DNA from: Actinomortierella ambigua
Lineage: Eukaryota > Mortierellomycota > Mortierellomycetes > Mortierellales > Mortierellaceae
DNA length: 19,903 nt
Direction of reading: 5' to 3'
NCBI GenBank assembly: GCA_016098155.1
Contig: JAAAJB010000495.1
Coordinates: 7,076-26,978, forward strand
Below, one piece after another: positions 9,064 through 18,970 of the stretch. Numbering within the stretch: position 1 is the first letter of the stretch; each line of letters starts with the position of its first letter. The position numbers and the translations under genes are program-made. The notes under the pieces are model-generated. The model had not been told where the DNA came from. It did no database searches and saw only the letters and a list, made by a program, of their open reading frames with translations.

Positions 9064-10407
9064 ATGCCTCCACAGCGTCCCCTGCCCAAAAAAAATAAAA
9101 TTGACGATGCCACCAGACTGAAGCTCATCGAGTGCATTGTGTCTGAGGGCTACACCGTTGCACAAGCAGCGAAACGATACCAGTTCCCCTACTCCACTGT
9201 TCGCACAATTTACAACACCTTCAGCGATCATGGCAGAACAACGCTCGCGCCGCGTGGTGGTAACCGACACCCTCTTCTTCAAGCGCATCACGTTGAGTGG
9301 CTCACATCCGAGATCGATCGGCGGGTTGACTGTACTGTATCTGATCTGCACCGGCGGCTCAATGAGCACTTTGATCTTGATCCCCCTGTCTCCAAGACAT
9401 GTGTCCAGCGAGCCATTTCCGAAAACGCTGGTTACACCCTGAAGATGATCCGCGTCGAGCCCGACAGGTACAACGACGAAGAGCGTATCCAAGCTCGACG
9501 ACGATGGGCAGTAGAGATGCACGACCGACACCAAGACCTCAGCGACTGCATCTTCCTCGATGAATCGGGATTCAATCTTCACATTCACCGCCACTTTGGA
9601 CGCGCTCATAGAGGCATACGTCCCAACAGAGTCGTGCCAACGCAAAAGGGTGCAAACATGTCCCTGTTGGTGGCGGTCGACAAAACAGGGATTGTTGCAT
9701 CCGAGATCAAGTTTGGCTCGTACAAATCCCACTCTTTCACCGAATTCCTCCAGACCAGACTCTTCCCAGCGTTGCAAGGTCAAGAAGGCCGCCGCCTCAT
9801 CCTGGACAATGCTCGTATTCACAAGACAGCACAAGTGCAGGCAGCCGTCGACACATCCCCCCACACGCTGGTCTTCCTCCCGCCATACAGCCCACACCTT
9901 AACGCTGCAGAATGGGCGTTCAGCTGCGTCAAAACTCATGTCAAGAAGCAAGATGTCCAACGTGACAGATTTGAGCAACACGTGTTGAACGCACTTGCCT
10001 TGGTGTCTCGCGAAAAAGCCAGTGGCTGGATTCGCGATGTCAATCGCAACTTCCTTCTCTCTGTGCAGGGGGAGCCACTGGGTCAACTATATGACAACCG
10101 CCAGGCATTAGTGCAGTTGGGTCTGGACCCTGGAGGAGAGCAGTTAGAGGATCCTTATCGCGAAGTTGACGATGAGGAGGAAGGGGTTGATGAGGAGGAG
10201 GTGGATGATGCGAGACAGGCGATCAATGACGATCAGCTTGAACAAGATCTCCACAGGCTTAGTCAGCAGATAGAGGAGGAATGGGATGAAGAAATGGAAG
10301 AGGAGATGCAGCAAGAAATGATACGGACACCAACCCCTCCACCGAGGCAAAAGCAGCGTTCCCCCACAAAGACTCGCAGGGGCACCCCCTACACCCCACG
10401 CAGATGA
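9064..10407 (+). CDS. Tc1/mariner-type DD34E transposase
   Basis: An intact 447-aa frame; an in-frame stop lies upstream and the first ATG is at 9064. Residues 12-115 form two helix-turn-helix regions for binding the terminal repeats (GYTVAQAAKRYQFPYSTVR; TVSDLHRRLNEHF). The DDE_3 catalytic core follows: Asp166 in IFLDESGFN, Asp248 in LILDNARIHK and Glu283 in PYSPHLNAAEW, with 34 residues between the second Asp and the Glu, as in Tc1-like enzymes. The enzyme cuts the element out and inserts it at TA sites. All three metal-binding residues are present and there is no stop or frameshift, so it may be active. Unusual is a tail of roughly 100 residues: a Glu/Asp-rich stretch (about 365-420) and then a short Arg/Lys/Pro-rich end. 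Typical Tc1 enzymes are about 340 aa. Confidence 0.95.
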   Translation: MPPQRPLPKKNKIDDATRLKLIECIVSEGYTVAQAAKRYQFPYSTVRTIYNTFSDHGRTTLAPRGGNRHPLLQAHHVEWLTSEIDRRVDCTVSDLHRRLNEHFDLDPPVSKTCVQRAISENAGYTLKMIRVEPDRYNDEERIQARRRWAVEMHDRHQDLSDCIFLDESGFNLHIHRHFGRAHRGIRPNRVVPTQKGANMSLLVAVDKTGIVASEIKFGSYKSHSFTEFLQTRLFPALQGQEGRRLILDNARIHKTAQVQAAVDTSPHTLVFLPPYSPHLNAAEWAFSCVKTHVKKQDVQRDRFEQHVLNALALVSREKASGWIRDVNRNFLLSVQGEPLGQLYDNRQALVQLGLDPGGEQLEDPYREVDDEEEGVDEEEVDDARQAINDDQLEQDLHRLSQQIEEEWDEEMEEEMQQEMIRTPTPPPRQKQRSPTKTRRGTPYTPRR

Positions 10408-10492
10408 GTTACCACTTTTGTGTACTTGATATCGTCACATTGTGGGCATGATAGAACGACTGATGTAACTGAGCCTAAAATATTGTGAGCCA

Positions 10493-10498
10493 AATAAA
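10493..10498 (+). terminator. AATAAA polyadenylation signal of the transposase gene
   Basis: AATAAA lies 86 bp after the transposase stop and just inside the right terminal repeat, so transcripts could end within the element. Confidence 0.4.
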
Positions 10499-10525
10499 TA
10501 TTGCCTCATTGGTAAAAAAATACTC

Positions 10526-10547
10526 TGTAGTTAACTGGTCAAGGGAT
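10526..10547 (-). repeat. Right terminal inverted repeat of the Tc1/mariner element
   Basis: Inverted copy of 8848-8870. It ends 51 bp before the ATG of the F-box-like gene. Confidence 0.8.
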
Positions 10548-10598
10548 ATTTTTATTTGTTCTCCTTATTCTGTGCCTCTTGTTTTTGGCATCACCAAC

Positions 10599-13328
10599 AT
10601 GGCCCCAACATTAAGGCCGCGAGACAGTAATGGCAGGGTCATCCATGCAGGCCAAGGTTCAAGCAGCGCCACCTCAGAAGGAAATGGGATCGAAATCGTC
10701 GCATGCAGACCCTCGACCACGGACACGGACACGAACTCTGCCTCGGCCACGGCAACAACGGCAACAACCAATACCCTTCCAGGCAGCGATGCACAACAGC
10801 AACGGCGACGAGTATACGTCCCAAAGGAACTCGAGCTTCTACCGCCAGAGCCGGGTATGATGTCGCGTCAGCGACGGTTCACGCGGCCACGGCACGAACA
10901 ACGGCACGAGGAGATACCACGAGCGATTGCAACAGTGCTACAAATTCCCGAGCTATTGGACCTGATTGGGCAACAACTGGTGCATGTGATTGCTGAAGTG
11001 CGCCCCAGGACGATGACACGGTCCCAAAAGGTGACGCGGTGGGCGTTGGAGGCGATAGCTCGGACCTGCCAGACGTGGTACCATGCGTTTGCCCCGCATC
11101 TATACCACGTATACATGATCCGGACCAAGCTGGACGACGTGTCAGTGTTTATGGGGCTCGAACGGCATGCACACTGGATTAAGCGCATCATCGTCGAGAC
11201 CACAAACTTGAAGATGGCGATCCTGGGTCTGGCTCGGATCCATGCGTGTTGCGCTGTACATGACTATAAGGCTGGACGACTGAGGCAGCTAACAGTACCA
11301 AAGATGTCAGAGGATGGAGAGAAAGTGGTGATGATGACAAAGGCCGACGTGGACCGGATGGAGGCCGAACATTTAGTGATGTGCCTGGAAAGGAATCCCC
11401 TCCCCAAGGTCAAGGTCGGGCGAGTACAATCACTGGTGGTGGATGGCCTGTCGGTCAACCGACGAGAACTCGAGTTGAACAAGCTCGGTGTCATTATGCG
11501 CTCTTTCAGGTTGACATCCTTGCAAATGCACCAGTTTAGCAACTGTGCCTGGCTACCGAACCAAAAGACGGTGCTCGGATGGTGGCCACAGAATTCCCCA
11601 GCGCTCAGATCGATCCGGTTGCATGCGCCGACCAATGAGGGTCCACTCTCGCTGCTCACGGCACTGATATACGCGCCCAACCTGCACACGCTCGAATTCG
11701 TGACCACGCGCTACTCGGCCGTGAACCGGAACCCCATCACGAAGGAGGAGCTTCTAAAGACCAGTTTTAGAGCACGTGAGCATGGACGCCAACCATCCCT
11801 CAAGGTGCTGTCGCTCCCGTTCCAGTTTCTGTTGCCACCCAACGCACAACGAGAAACATTGCCGCCACCGTTCGACAAAATGCTGCTTGGGCCCGTCGGA
11901 TTGCCGCTGTTTGTGATGGCGCTGCACCATTTCAAAAACCTGGAACACTTGGTGTTGACCGACATTGGCAATGCGAGAACACCGGCGGCGCCCGAGCGGG
12001 ACCGGTCGATGACGGCCGATGACTGGGTCTGTCTGGCCCGGTCCACACCTTCGCTCCGGATCTTGGATCTACGGGTGGTGTATGTGCCCAGGATTGGGAT
12101 CTGGGCCATTGCCCTCTCCGAATTTCGACGTCGTTGCCCCCGACTCGAGACGATCCGCTTCAACGCCGCGCCGGGCTTGTTTAGGCCTGCCGGCACGAAT
12201 TATTTGTCGGCGGAGGACTTGTCGACTTGTGAGACGGCGTTGCTCGACATTGATTTGTGGGCCTTGGCCGGGTGTTTCCCTTTCAACGGCGGAGCGTCGG
12301 GCCCTAGTTCTGCTGTTACTGCTGTTACTGGGGCGAGCACTGCTGCTGATCCTACTGCTACTGCTACTGCTACTAGTGCTACTGCTCCTCCTGCTGCTGC
12401 TACGGTTGATGACGGTACTGCTGATGCTGCTGGTGCTGTCCGAGTGGCGAGCGTCATTGCAAAACAACCAACATCATCTGAACGGTGGTGCTCAGTATTG
12501 CGGGACCTCGTGGTGAATGGATGCCGGTACATTGGGACTGAGGGTGTCTTGGCGATTCTTGAAAACTGTCACCAGTTGCAGACACTGAACATCCGAAACA
12601 CGCGAGTGGCGACGATCCAGTTGTTTGTCGGGACCAAAAAAATGACGAGTGCCGAGGGAGGGAACGATGGAGGGGAGCTGCCCCCATGGGCCTGTACTGA
12701 CTCGTTGGAGGCATTGGGGGTGGATTTCGGGCCCTACGCAGACCCAGGCAGCCCGTTGCTCAACGCAGAACAGGAGGCATTGCGACAGCAAAGGCTCATA
12801 GCGGCCGAGAATGAGTTGGATGACTGGCACGGGGAACCCTTCCCGAAACGGTTCTCGACGTTCGAGTTGCTCCAGATCCGACGACGACTGTTCACGTTGA
12901 AGAATCTGCAGATTCTCCACATGGGTGGACCCTTAATGCGATTCAAGATCATTGCACGACTGGCTGATTTGGACGTCTCCAACTTTGTCAGTGAGTCGGC
13001 CGACCCGGCCGCCGTGGAGGCACTGCAGGCGATCAAGCAACGCGACGAGCGCGAGATGGATTCGCTGCTGGAGCATATACCGTACACGGTCGTGCATTTG
13101 TCGTTGGCGCATGTGGCGAACACGACGAAGCAGATGACGTGGTTGAATGGGTGGGTGGAGCGACTACGAGGGAGCAACATGTTCTCTGGATCGCCGGATT
13201 ATGAACACGGCATTCAGATCTTTACCATATCGAATCGTGGAAGGCCCCGCGCGCTGCGGAACGTGTCCAGCGAGGATCCAAGGGGAGCTAGGTTTGCGGA
13301 ACAGGTTATGTGCGTGGCACATCCATAG
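10599..13328 (+). CDS. F-box-like protein with leucine-rich-repeat-like body
   Basis: A single-exon gene of 909 aa. The frame is open upstream from a GTG at 10485, but that part lies in the transposon end, and the first ATG is at 10599. Residues 1-100 are low-complexity (Thr/Ala/Ser, Gln, Arg). Residues 114-175 look like a diverged F-box (IPELLDLIGQQL, then ARTCQTWYHAFAPHLYHVYM), with the Trp and hydrophobic spacing common in large F-box families of Mortierella-type fungi. The rest has irregular leucine-rich segments (LRSIRLHAPTNE, NLHTLEFVTTRY, LEHLVLTDIG, LRILDLRVVY, LQTLNIRNTR, LQILHMGG) suited to a substrate-binding solenoid. If it is an F-box protein it would link targets to a Skp1-cullin ubiquitin ligase; this is inferred from family resemblance. 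An Ala/Thr-rich insert at about 568-612 comes from an in-frame ACTGCT-type microsatellite. The transposon sits directly upstream. Confidence 0.85.
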   Translation: MAPTLRPRDSNGRVIHAGQGSSSATSEGNGIEIVACRPSTTDTDTNSASATATTATTNTLPGSDAQQQRRRVYVPKELELLPPEPGMMSRQRRFTRPRHEQRHEEIPRAIATVLQIPELLDLIGQQLVHVIAEVRPRTMTRSQKVTRWALEAIARTCQTWYHAFAPHLYHVYMIRTKLDDVSVFMGLERHAHWIKRIIVETTNLKMAILGLARIHACCAVHDYKAGRLRQLTVPKMSEDGEKVVMMTKADVDRMEAEHLVMCLERNPLPKVKVGRVQSLVVDGLSVNRRELELNKLGVIMRSFRLTSLQMHQFSNCAWLPNQKTVLGWWPQNSPALRSIRLHAPTNEGPLSLLTALIYAPNLHTLEFVTTRYSAVNRNPITKEELLKTSFRAREHGRQPSLKVLSLPFQFLLPPNAQRETLPPPFDKMLLGPVGLPLFVMALHHFKNLEHLVLTDIGNARTPAAPERDRSMTADDWVCLARSTPSLRILDLRVVYVPRIGIWAIALSEFRRRCPRLETIRFNAAPGLFRPAGTNYLSAEDLSTCETALLDIDLWALAGCFPFNGGASGPSSAVTAVTGASTAADPTATATATSATAPPAAATVDDGTADAAGAVRVASVIAKQPTSSERWCSVLRDLVVNGCRYIGTEGVLAILENCHQLQTLNIRNTRVATIQLFVGTKKMTSAEGGNDGGELPPWACTDSLEALGVDFGPYADPGSPLLNAEQEALRQQRLIAAENELDDWHGEPFPKRFSTFELLQIRRRLFTLKNLQILHMGGPLMRFKIIARLADLDVSNFVSESADPAAVEALQAIKQRDEREMDSLLEHIPYTVVHLSLAHVANTTKQMTWLNGWVERLRGSNMFSGSPDYEHGIQIFTISNRGRPRALRNVSSEDPRGARFAEQVMCVAHP
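12310..12435 (+). repeat. In-frame ACTGCT/GCTGCT microsatellite in the F-box-like gene
   Basis: Imperfect repeats of GCT, ACT and ACTGCT code for an Ala/Thr-rich insert. The tract stays in frame and separates two leucine-rich regions. Confidence 0.75.
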
Positions 13329-13708
13329 ATTCGTAGGATACCCCCCCCCCCTTTTTTTTTCTTTCTAATCCTTGCCAGACCGACCAACAGAAAAGGGAAA
13401 CAAATTCCAAATCTTTTAATAGGTGTTGTGAGGGGGATGGTACATATTGAGGGTGGAATGTGTTTGAAATAAAGGAACTACAAAACGAAAAAGTCAAAAG
13501 AAAAAAGAAAACAACTAGAAAGTGGGCTACAATGATACCGAAATATAATTATCTCTTCTCGTTCTCTCCCAAGGCACGTGTTTGTATCTATCGGGCATGG
13601 TGGTGGGGGGGGATGGGTGTAATTTTTTTTTGTCAATGGAGCGTCGGGGAGGAAGGAGGGAACGGGAAAAGGTTTTTTTTGTGGTGCTTTTTTTTTTCGA
13701 GGGGGGGT
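13329..13708. other. Convergent 3' intergenic region
   Basis: The F-box-like gene (plus) and the TBC gene (minus) end 380 bp apart. Just past the plus-strand stop is a C run directly followed by a T run (about 13340-13360). The minus-strand gene's 3' side holds several runs of T and G (13622-13708). I see no gene in this stretch. Confidence 0.6.
13468..13473 (+). terminator. AATAAA polyadenylation signal of the F-box-like gene
   Basis: AATAAA lies 140 bp after the stop codon on the same strand. Confidence 0.4.
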
Positions 13709-16700
13709 TTAGCTTGTCTCGCTGGCTGATCGACGGAAGCTCAGACCGCCAAACACACTGGAGCGGGTGGATTGAGAACGCTTGAGCTTGGTATCAGACT
13801 CTGCGACCGTGAACTTGCGAGTGCCAAAGGCGCTGCTCGTAGGCGTGCTTGGCACCACACCGGCACTAGCGGCCTTCTCACTTGGCCAGCCCTTTCGGAC
13901 CAGAGCTGCAGGGCGGGTCGACGAGATCGATTCGCGACCACCACCCGACGTTGACGAGTTCAACGTATCGGAGCTGCCCCGACGAGGTGCAGCCCGCTGG
14001 CTGCCAGCCTCGCTCATCTCGCCCGAACCACGGCGGTAGTAGCTTTCGTCGCCAAGCATGGCAACACCTTCCTCTGTCAACGAGGCCATCGTCGTCGCCA
14101 TCGATGTCCGTGGCGAGGGGGAGCCACTGCGAACGGCCTGTTGTTGCTGCTGCTGTTGTTGTTGCATCATCTGCATCAGGGCAGCCTCACCCAGCGACTT
14201 GCGTACACTCCGGCCACGCGACAGACTGCTGGCAGAGCCACCACCCATGAGAGCATGGGCGGCAGCGGCAGCCTCGAGCTCCTTGACGCGGTCGTTGAGG
14301 TTGTGGCGCTCGACCTGGCCCTCCAGCCACAGACGCTTGGTATCTTCGAGCTGCTTGCGCATGAGCTCGGTCTCCTTCTCCATCTGGTCGCGCTCGTGGC
14401 GGATCGTGTCCATGTCCATGGCCATGGTCATCTTGGTGTTTTGGAGAACAACCTGCTGCTCTTGCAGGAGCACCACGGCCTCCCTCGAGTCCATCAGCAC
14501 CTTCTCCAGTTCTTGGGCCTTGGACCGCTGGGACTCGGCCTCGTTCATCGCCTCCATGACCGACACCTTGGCGTGCACCAGCTCGGCCGTGATATGGGCC
14601 AGCTCGCGCTCGGTCTGGGCAAGACGATGGACAAGATCGTCGTGCGACAGGTTGAGCGATGAGATGGACGAGGCCTTGGTCGCCGTATCAGCAAGTGACA
14701 TTGAGCCGATGCGATCCTCCATCTGATCGTCGTCATGCGAGTGGCTGGACCAGCTCGAGCTCGGGCGGCGGCCTTGCTCCTTCTTACTCGACTCTTCGAG
14801 GACGGTGCGGGGCGAGGACATGGCGGCGGACGAGGCTGTGTCGCTGTTGCTGATCACGGAGGGCGAGATGACGCTCATCATCGAGGCCCGGTTCTGCTGG
14901 CGCTCCAGGTCATGGACCTTCTTGCGCAGCTGCTCCACTTCCTCCACATACTGCAGCTTCTCCATCTTGGCCGTCACCAGGCTCTCGGTCACGTCGACGT
15001 GCTCCTTTTGCAACGTCGACAGGGCCTTGGCCAGGTCGTGCACCTGCTCCAGCAGGATCTGGCTGTTCGACTGATGATGATGGTGGTGGTGCTTCGAGCG
15101 CGCCAGATCCAGCTCGTCAGAGCCATCCGACTCATCCTCCTCTTCGTCCTGGGCTGTCACAACGCTAGAGCCAAAGGAGGCGGCGATCGACAGGCGACTG
15201 CCGGCACGGCCCATCTTGGGCTTGGAAGTCGACGTCGTCGAAGACGACGATGCCGGTGCAGGCGATGCGGTGGCAGCAGCAGCTGTAGGCTTGTCCGACT
15301 TGCGGCCCATACCGAAGCGGTCGCGGAAGAGCTTCTTGCTGACGACCTCGCCAGCGCGCTTCTGTTGGTCCTCGAGCTCGGCGAGGTAGGCCATGGCCAG
15401 CGAGTCGAGCTTGTCCTTGGAGATCTCGTTCGAGAGAGCCATCGAGTCACGGATGACCTCGCCGGCATTGCCCTCGTAGACTTCGTACAGCTTCGAGGAC
15501 AGCACGTCGAGCAGATCCTCAAATTCTTGCAGCTGCATCAGCTTCTCCTCGTTCTTCTTCAGGAAGGCCACCGCGACGCGCATGATCGTCTCGGGCGCGC
15601 CCTCGCAGAAGACGACATCGTATATCCGGAGCACCAGTGGCAGAGGGTAGGTGTATGCAAAGAGGGAGAGGAACCATTGCGAGGCGTACATGGCCGCGTG
15701 GATCGAGTGGAAGGACAAGTGTGCGTGCAGCATCGGCAGGTGCTCTGATAGCAGTGCCGAGAACTGGTAGAGACGCAGCTGCAGGCCCTCCATGTTGAGT
15801 GTGAACATGGTGCGCATGTCATATGTCTCCATCAATCGTACAAACACGCAGAACGCCTCCTTTTCATCCATCTATTTTTGTTGGGCGGGTGGCAAAATTT
15901 TAAAAAAAAAGGTGGTTTTTTTTCCAACCGTTTCATGCATTAGCACCTGTTCATTCCGTCTGTTTCGAACTAACAACGTCAACCATGGAGGGGCACAGCC
16001 CAAGGCACAGTAAAAAAAAAAGGCCACGAGGTACGCAACAATATTAAATAGCAATAATAATGAAAGAAGGGGCGGCAAAGCCGGGCGGTGAGACTTACGT
16101 TCATGAGAAGAGGGCCGACCAAGAAGCCCAGGCCTTGGCAGTAACCGACATGAGGATCATAGAGCGAGTAAGCCTTGAGAATGTTGAAGAGCATTCCCTG
16201 TCCGGCGCCGCCTTCTTCCTTAAACATGTCAATCTGGGGGAACGTCCTGGCAAGGTCCCGTTGGATGATGCGCTCATAGGGCGAGTGCTCTTTGAGCAGC
16301 TGGGTATACATAGTCTCGAGATAGGTCGACGACGCTTGGGACATGGACTGCCAGATCAAGCCGCGCAGCTTGGAGGGGAGACCCTGGCGGACACGGGCGG
16401 CCAGCAGGTGTGGTAGCTTACTGGCGACGGCATTGTAGTCCTGGCAGAGCATGCCCCAAAACTCCCAGTCAATCTCCTCATCCCCGACCTCGGGCTCGAG
16501 GACCCGGTTCTGGGCCGACATGGGGTCGACTACGCCCGAGTTGGGGCTGTTGAGCTTTTGTGTCGAGTCGGCAATCAGCCTGTGCAGTGTGCTGAGGTTG
16601 CCCTTCAGTGCGTTTGACTCGATGCAGACCGCCTTGGGATCCGTGTCCAACAGCTCGTTTTGGCGTTCCAGGCGAGCCAACAGGAATGAGGTTGAGTCCT

Positions 16701-17250
16701 TCAAGGGAGAGAAGTAGAGTTTGGGTAGTTGAGGGTAGGTCAGTAGAGAGTGTAGATTGGTAGGAAGGCAGGGTGCATGGGTTAGCATGATAGACATAAC
16801 ATAACAATCAAGCATCTGGGTGATTGGCCCCCCCCGTCCCTCCTCCCCTTCACATCCCCCGTCACCCAAAAATAACACCGCACTCACTCACCTGTGGAGG
16901 AAGTAAACTGTTTTGCTCTTCGAGCTTGTGCAGAAGATCCATGTCGACGCTGGTATCTGTCGACAGTTCGTGGCGATTGAGGGCCAACCGCTTGCCAAAG
17001 GTGGCCTTTGGCTGTGGCAGCAGGAAGCCGAGGGTGGTGCTCCTGCAAATGCGCGCATGATCGGCGGCTTTAGCAGCCGAGAGGTATGAGGCCGATGGAG
17101 ATGCGCCGCCGACACGACTATGCAGCGAGGGCTCAAGGCCATGCGTCAGCGACTCTGACGAGGCGCCGTCAAGGATGTCGTCCAGCATTCTCTTGAACGA
17201 GGCAACGTGGTCTTCCTCCTCTTCTTGGGATTGTGTGGTCTTTTGCGACT
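13709..17250 (-). CDS. TBC-domain Rab GTPase-activating protein, Gyp5/EVI5-like (main exons)
   Basis: Three minus-strand exons, 17250-16892, 16698-16099 and 15871-13709, separated by GT-AG introns of 193 and 227 bp. With the likely first exon at 19797-19665 the product is 1084 aa. TBC proteins speed GTP hydrolysis by Rab GTPases in vesicle traffic. The domain spans about residues 270-500. Both catalytic fingers are present: Arg315 in IIQRDLARTFP and Gln352 in VGYCQG. GFLVGPLLMN joins MDEKEAFCVFVRLME exactly at the splice, as in Gyp5 and EVI5 proteins. MYASQWFLSLFAY and the VAVAFLKKNEEKL region follow. After about residue 560 come a low-complexity part with a His run, two long coiled coils (about 640-705 and 770-905), a Gln run and a Ser/Arg-rich end. 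If the first exon is wrong, translation could start at the ATG at 17188. Which Rab it acts on cannot be told. Confidence 0.93.
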
Positions 17251-17883
17251 CTAGTAGAGGACATTACAATCAGATGGTGGGGATATGGTATTAAGATCAA
17301 TAAAAAAAAAAGTAGGCGCGGGTTGGACGAACGGGAAGGAGCGTTCTCCACTAGAGGCACAAAAAAAAAAGAGTTGTTCGTTGGGAAGCTAACTGGAGGA
17401 CTGGTTGGCTGGGAAGTGCTGGTTAAGACGAATAAAGTTATCGTCCCTCCCAGCTGGGTTGTGAATGGTGTAGGTGTGGACATGGGTGTGGGTGTTCTCC
17501 CTCTACCAAAAAAACTCTCTCCGATATGGGAGATGTGAGAGGGGAGGGGGGGATGCTGTGCCATGCTGCTTTGTTACTTTGTACAGTTTTTTGCTGGGAG
17601 GGGAAGGGTGGATTGTCCCGTCATCCCCAACCAGATACAGACAGAAAGATACTACAAGGGACAGGAACAACTCAAACCGGACAATGAGGACGATTTTTGT
17701 AGCACACACGCCCCACTCACACACCCCACTCACAAAAAAGTCGGCGGCTGAAGAGTGCGGCAAAGGAGGCGAGACAGAGATTGTGGGTTTAGAGAGCGAG
17801 GTTGATCCAAGGGGTGGGGGAAGGAGGAAAACGAGCGAACGAAGGGGGGGTTGGTCGAACAATCACAGGAGGGGTGGGGGGAA

Positions 17884-18115
17884 GGAAGGAGGTGCAAAAG
17901 AAAGAGAGAGAGAGAGAAGAAAGAGAGTTGTAGCCAGGAGAAGCAATGGCCTTTAAAGTGTAGACTGACTTGAAAGGGAAATACAGGTGCTGTATGCACA
18001 ACACAAAAAAAAATCGAAAAGAGGGGAGGAAGGGAGGAGGGGTAGGAGAGGAAGGGCACAGTGAAGTGAGAGAGAAAGAGAGAAGAGAAAGAGAGAGAAA
18101 AGGAAAAGAAAAGGA
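17884..18115. repeat. GA-rich purine tracts (CT-rich on the TBC sense strand)
   Basis: Two blocks of GA, AGAGAA and GGAA repeats, at about 17884-17935 and 18015-18115, around a less repetitive stretch. These are typical of fungal promoters and long introns. Confidence 0.6.
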
Positions 18116-18930
18116 ACAAACACAAAAAAAGAGAATGAGGGAAGAGATGAGAGAGATGACTGCACTCGACTCTCTCTGCAGGGCCGAACAAGCTGGCTGG
18201 TTGTTGTTTGAAGGAAGCCCAAAGGGGAGGGGCGGAGGGGGGGGGCTGAATGAGCACTACAACAACGTGCTTTGGAGAAGGGTGCCCTCTTTTTTTTTTT
18301 TTTTCCTTCGCTGCTTCCCCGACTCTTTTCTGTGTACAATGACACAGCTGCGTGTATATCGATCGAATAGATGTAGTGTACTACTGTGCTGCGTGTGTAT
18401 CTATATTGGCCGGTGTTATTGGAAATAGGGGAAAGGGAACCAAGCCGTGAAGGGAGGGGGGGACACACGGTGTTTGTGTATTGTCATGGTAGTAGTAGAA
18501 GTAGTCGTCGCAGCAACAACAGCAGCAGCAACAGCAGCAAAGTGGACGTTGTGTTATGCTGTGTTGTATTATTGTGATTCTTGTGTGTCATTGATGTTCT
18601 GCTCTGCCATGGCTGTATCGTCGTAGTTGTAGTGCATGGTTGGAGGGGAAAGGAAGGAGAGGGGAAGGGAAAGGGAACGGTGGATGGGTAGGGTGCCCTC
18701 GCTCTCAGGCTGTGTTTCCTTTCTCCGCCCTCTCTTTCCTCCCCTCAACCCATGTCGACTAAGGTGCAACAGAATGAGTGAATAATGCTCATCTGGTCAG
18801 GGTCACCCATGCAATCCAGAGTGCAGGTGCAGAACTATGTCTTCCCAAGCCCACCCTTGTTTTGTCATTTGGAAACATGGACGAGTTGACAGAGAGAGAG
18901 ACAAGGGAGTTGTGACAGTGAAGGGGAGAG

Positions 18931-18970
18931 AAGACAGACAGGCAGAATGACAGACAGACAGACAGACAGG
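18931..18970. repeat. GACA/ACAG tetranucleotide microsatellite
   Basis: Nearly continuous ACAG repeats broken by GGCAGAATG near the middle, in the putative long intron. Confidence 0.75.

Larger units (their letters stand above)
8848..10547 (+). mobile_element. Tc1/mariner (IS630 superfamily) DNA transposon, apparently complete
   Basis: A single long transposase frame is enclosed by inverted repeats at 8848-8870 and 10526-10547 that share TGACCAGTTAACTACA and match over 22 of 23 positions, with one extra T on the left. Total length of about 1.7 kb is normal for this superfamily. The exact ends are uncertain: no TA duplication is evident just outside the repeats, but a TA lies inside GTTAAC on both sides. 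The element may therefore be smaller, with ends at ACTACA, and inserted at the TA of a palindromic target. It is oriented like both neighbouring genes. Confidence 0.8.

Noticed and set aside
9046..10086. Long minus-strand frame of 346 codons opposite the transposase
   Set aside because: It is a shadow of the transposase; the plus frame has clear DDE motifs and the minus frame shows no family resemblance.
10485..10598. 38-residue N-terminal extension of the F-box-like protein
   Set aside because: It begins with GTG and lies within the transposon end; the first ATG is at 10599.
14735..15748. Long plus-strand frame of 337 codons opposite the TBC gene
   Set aside because: It is rich in Arg/Leu/His and is a mirror of the GC-rich coding strand; the minus strand carries the conserved TBC and coiled-coil reading.
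17730..18257. 175-codon minus-strand frame rich in Phe/Ser/Leu
   Set aside because: It is a direct translation of CT-rich repeats.
18569..18769. Small minus-strand frame ending in a mixed-composition peptide (from Met at 18644)
   Set aside because: The last 23 codons look somewhat coding-like, but there is no clear splice donor after them and the upstream part is low-complexity; not enough to call a gene or alternative first exon.
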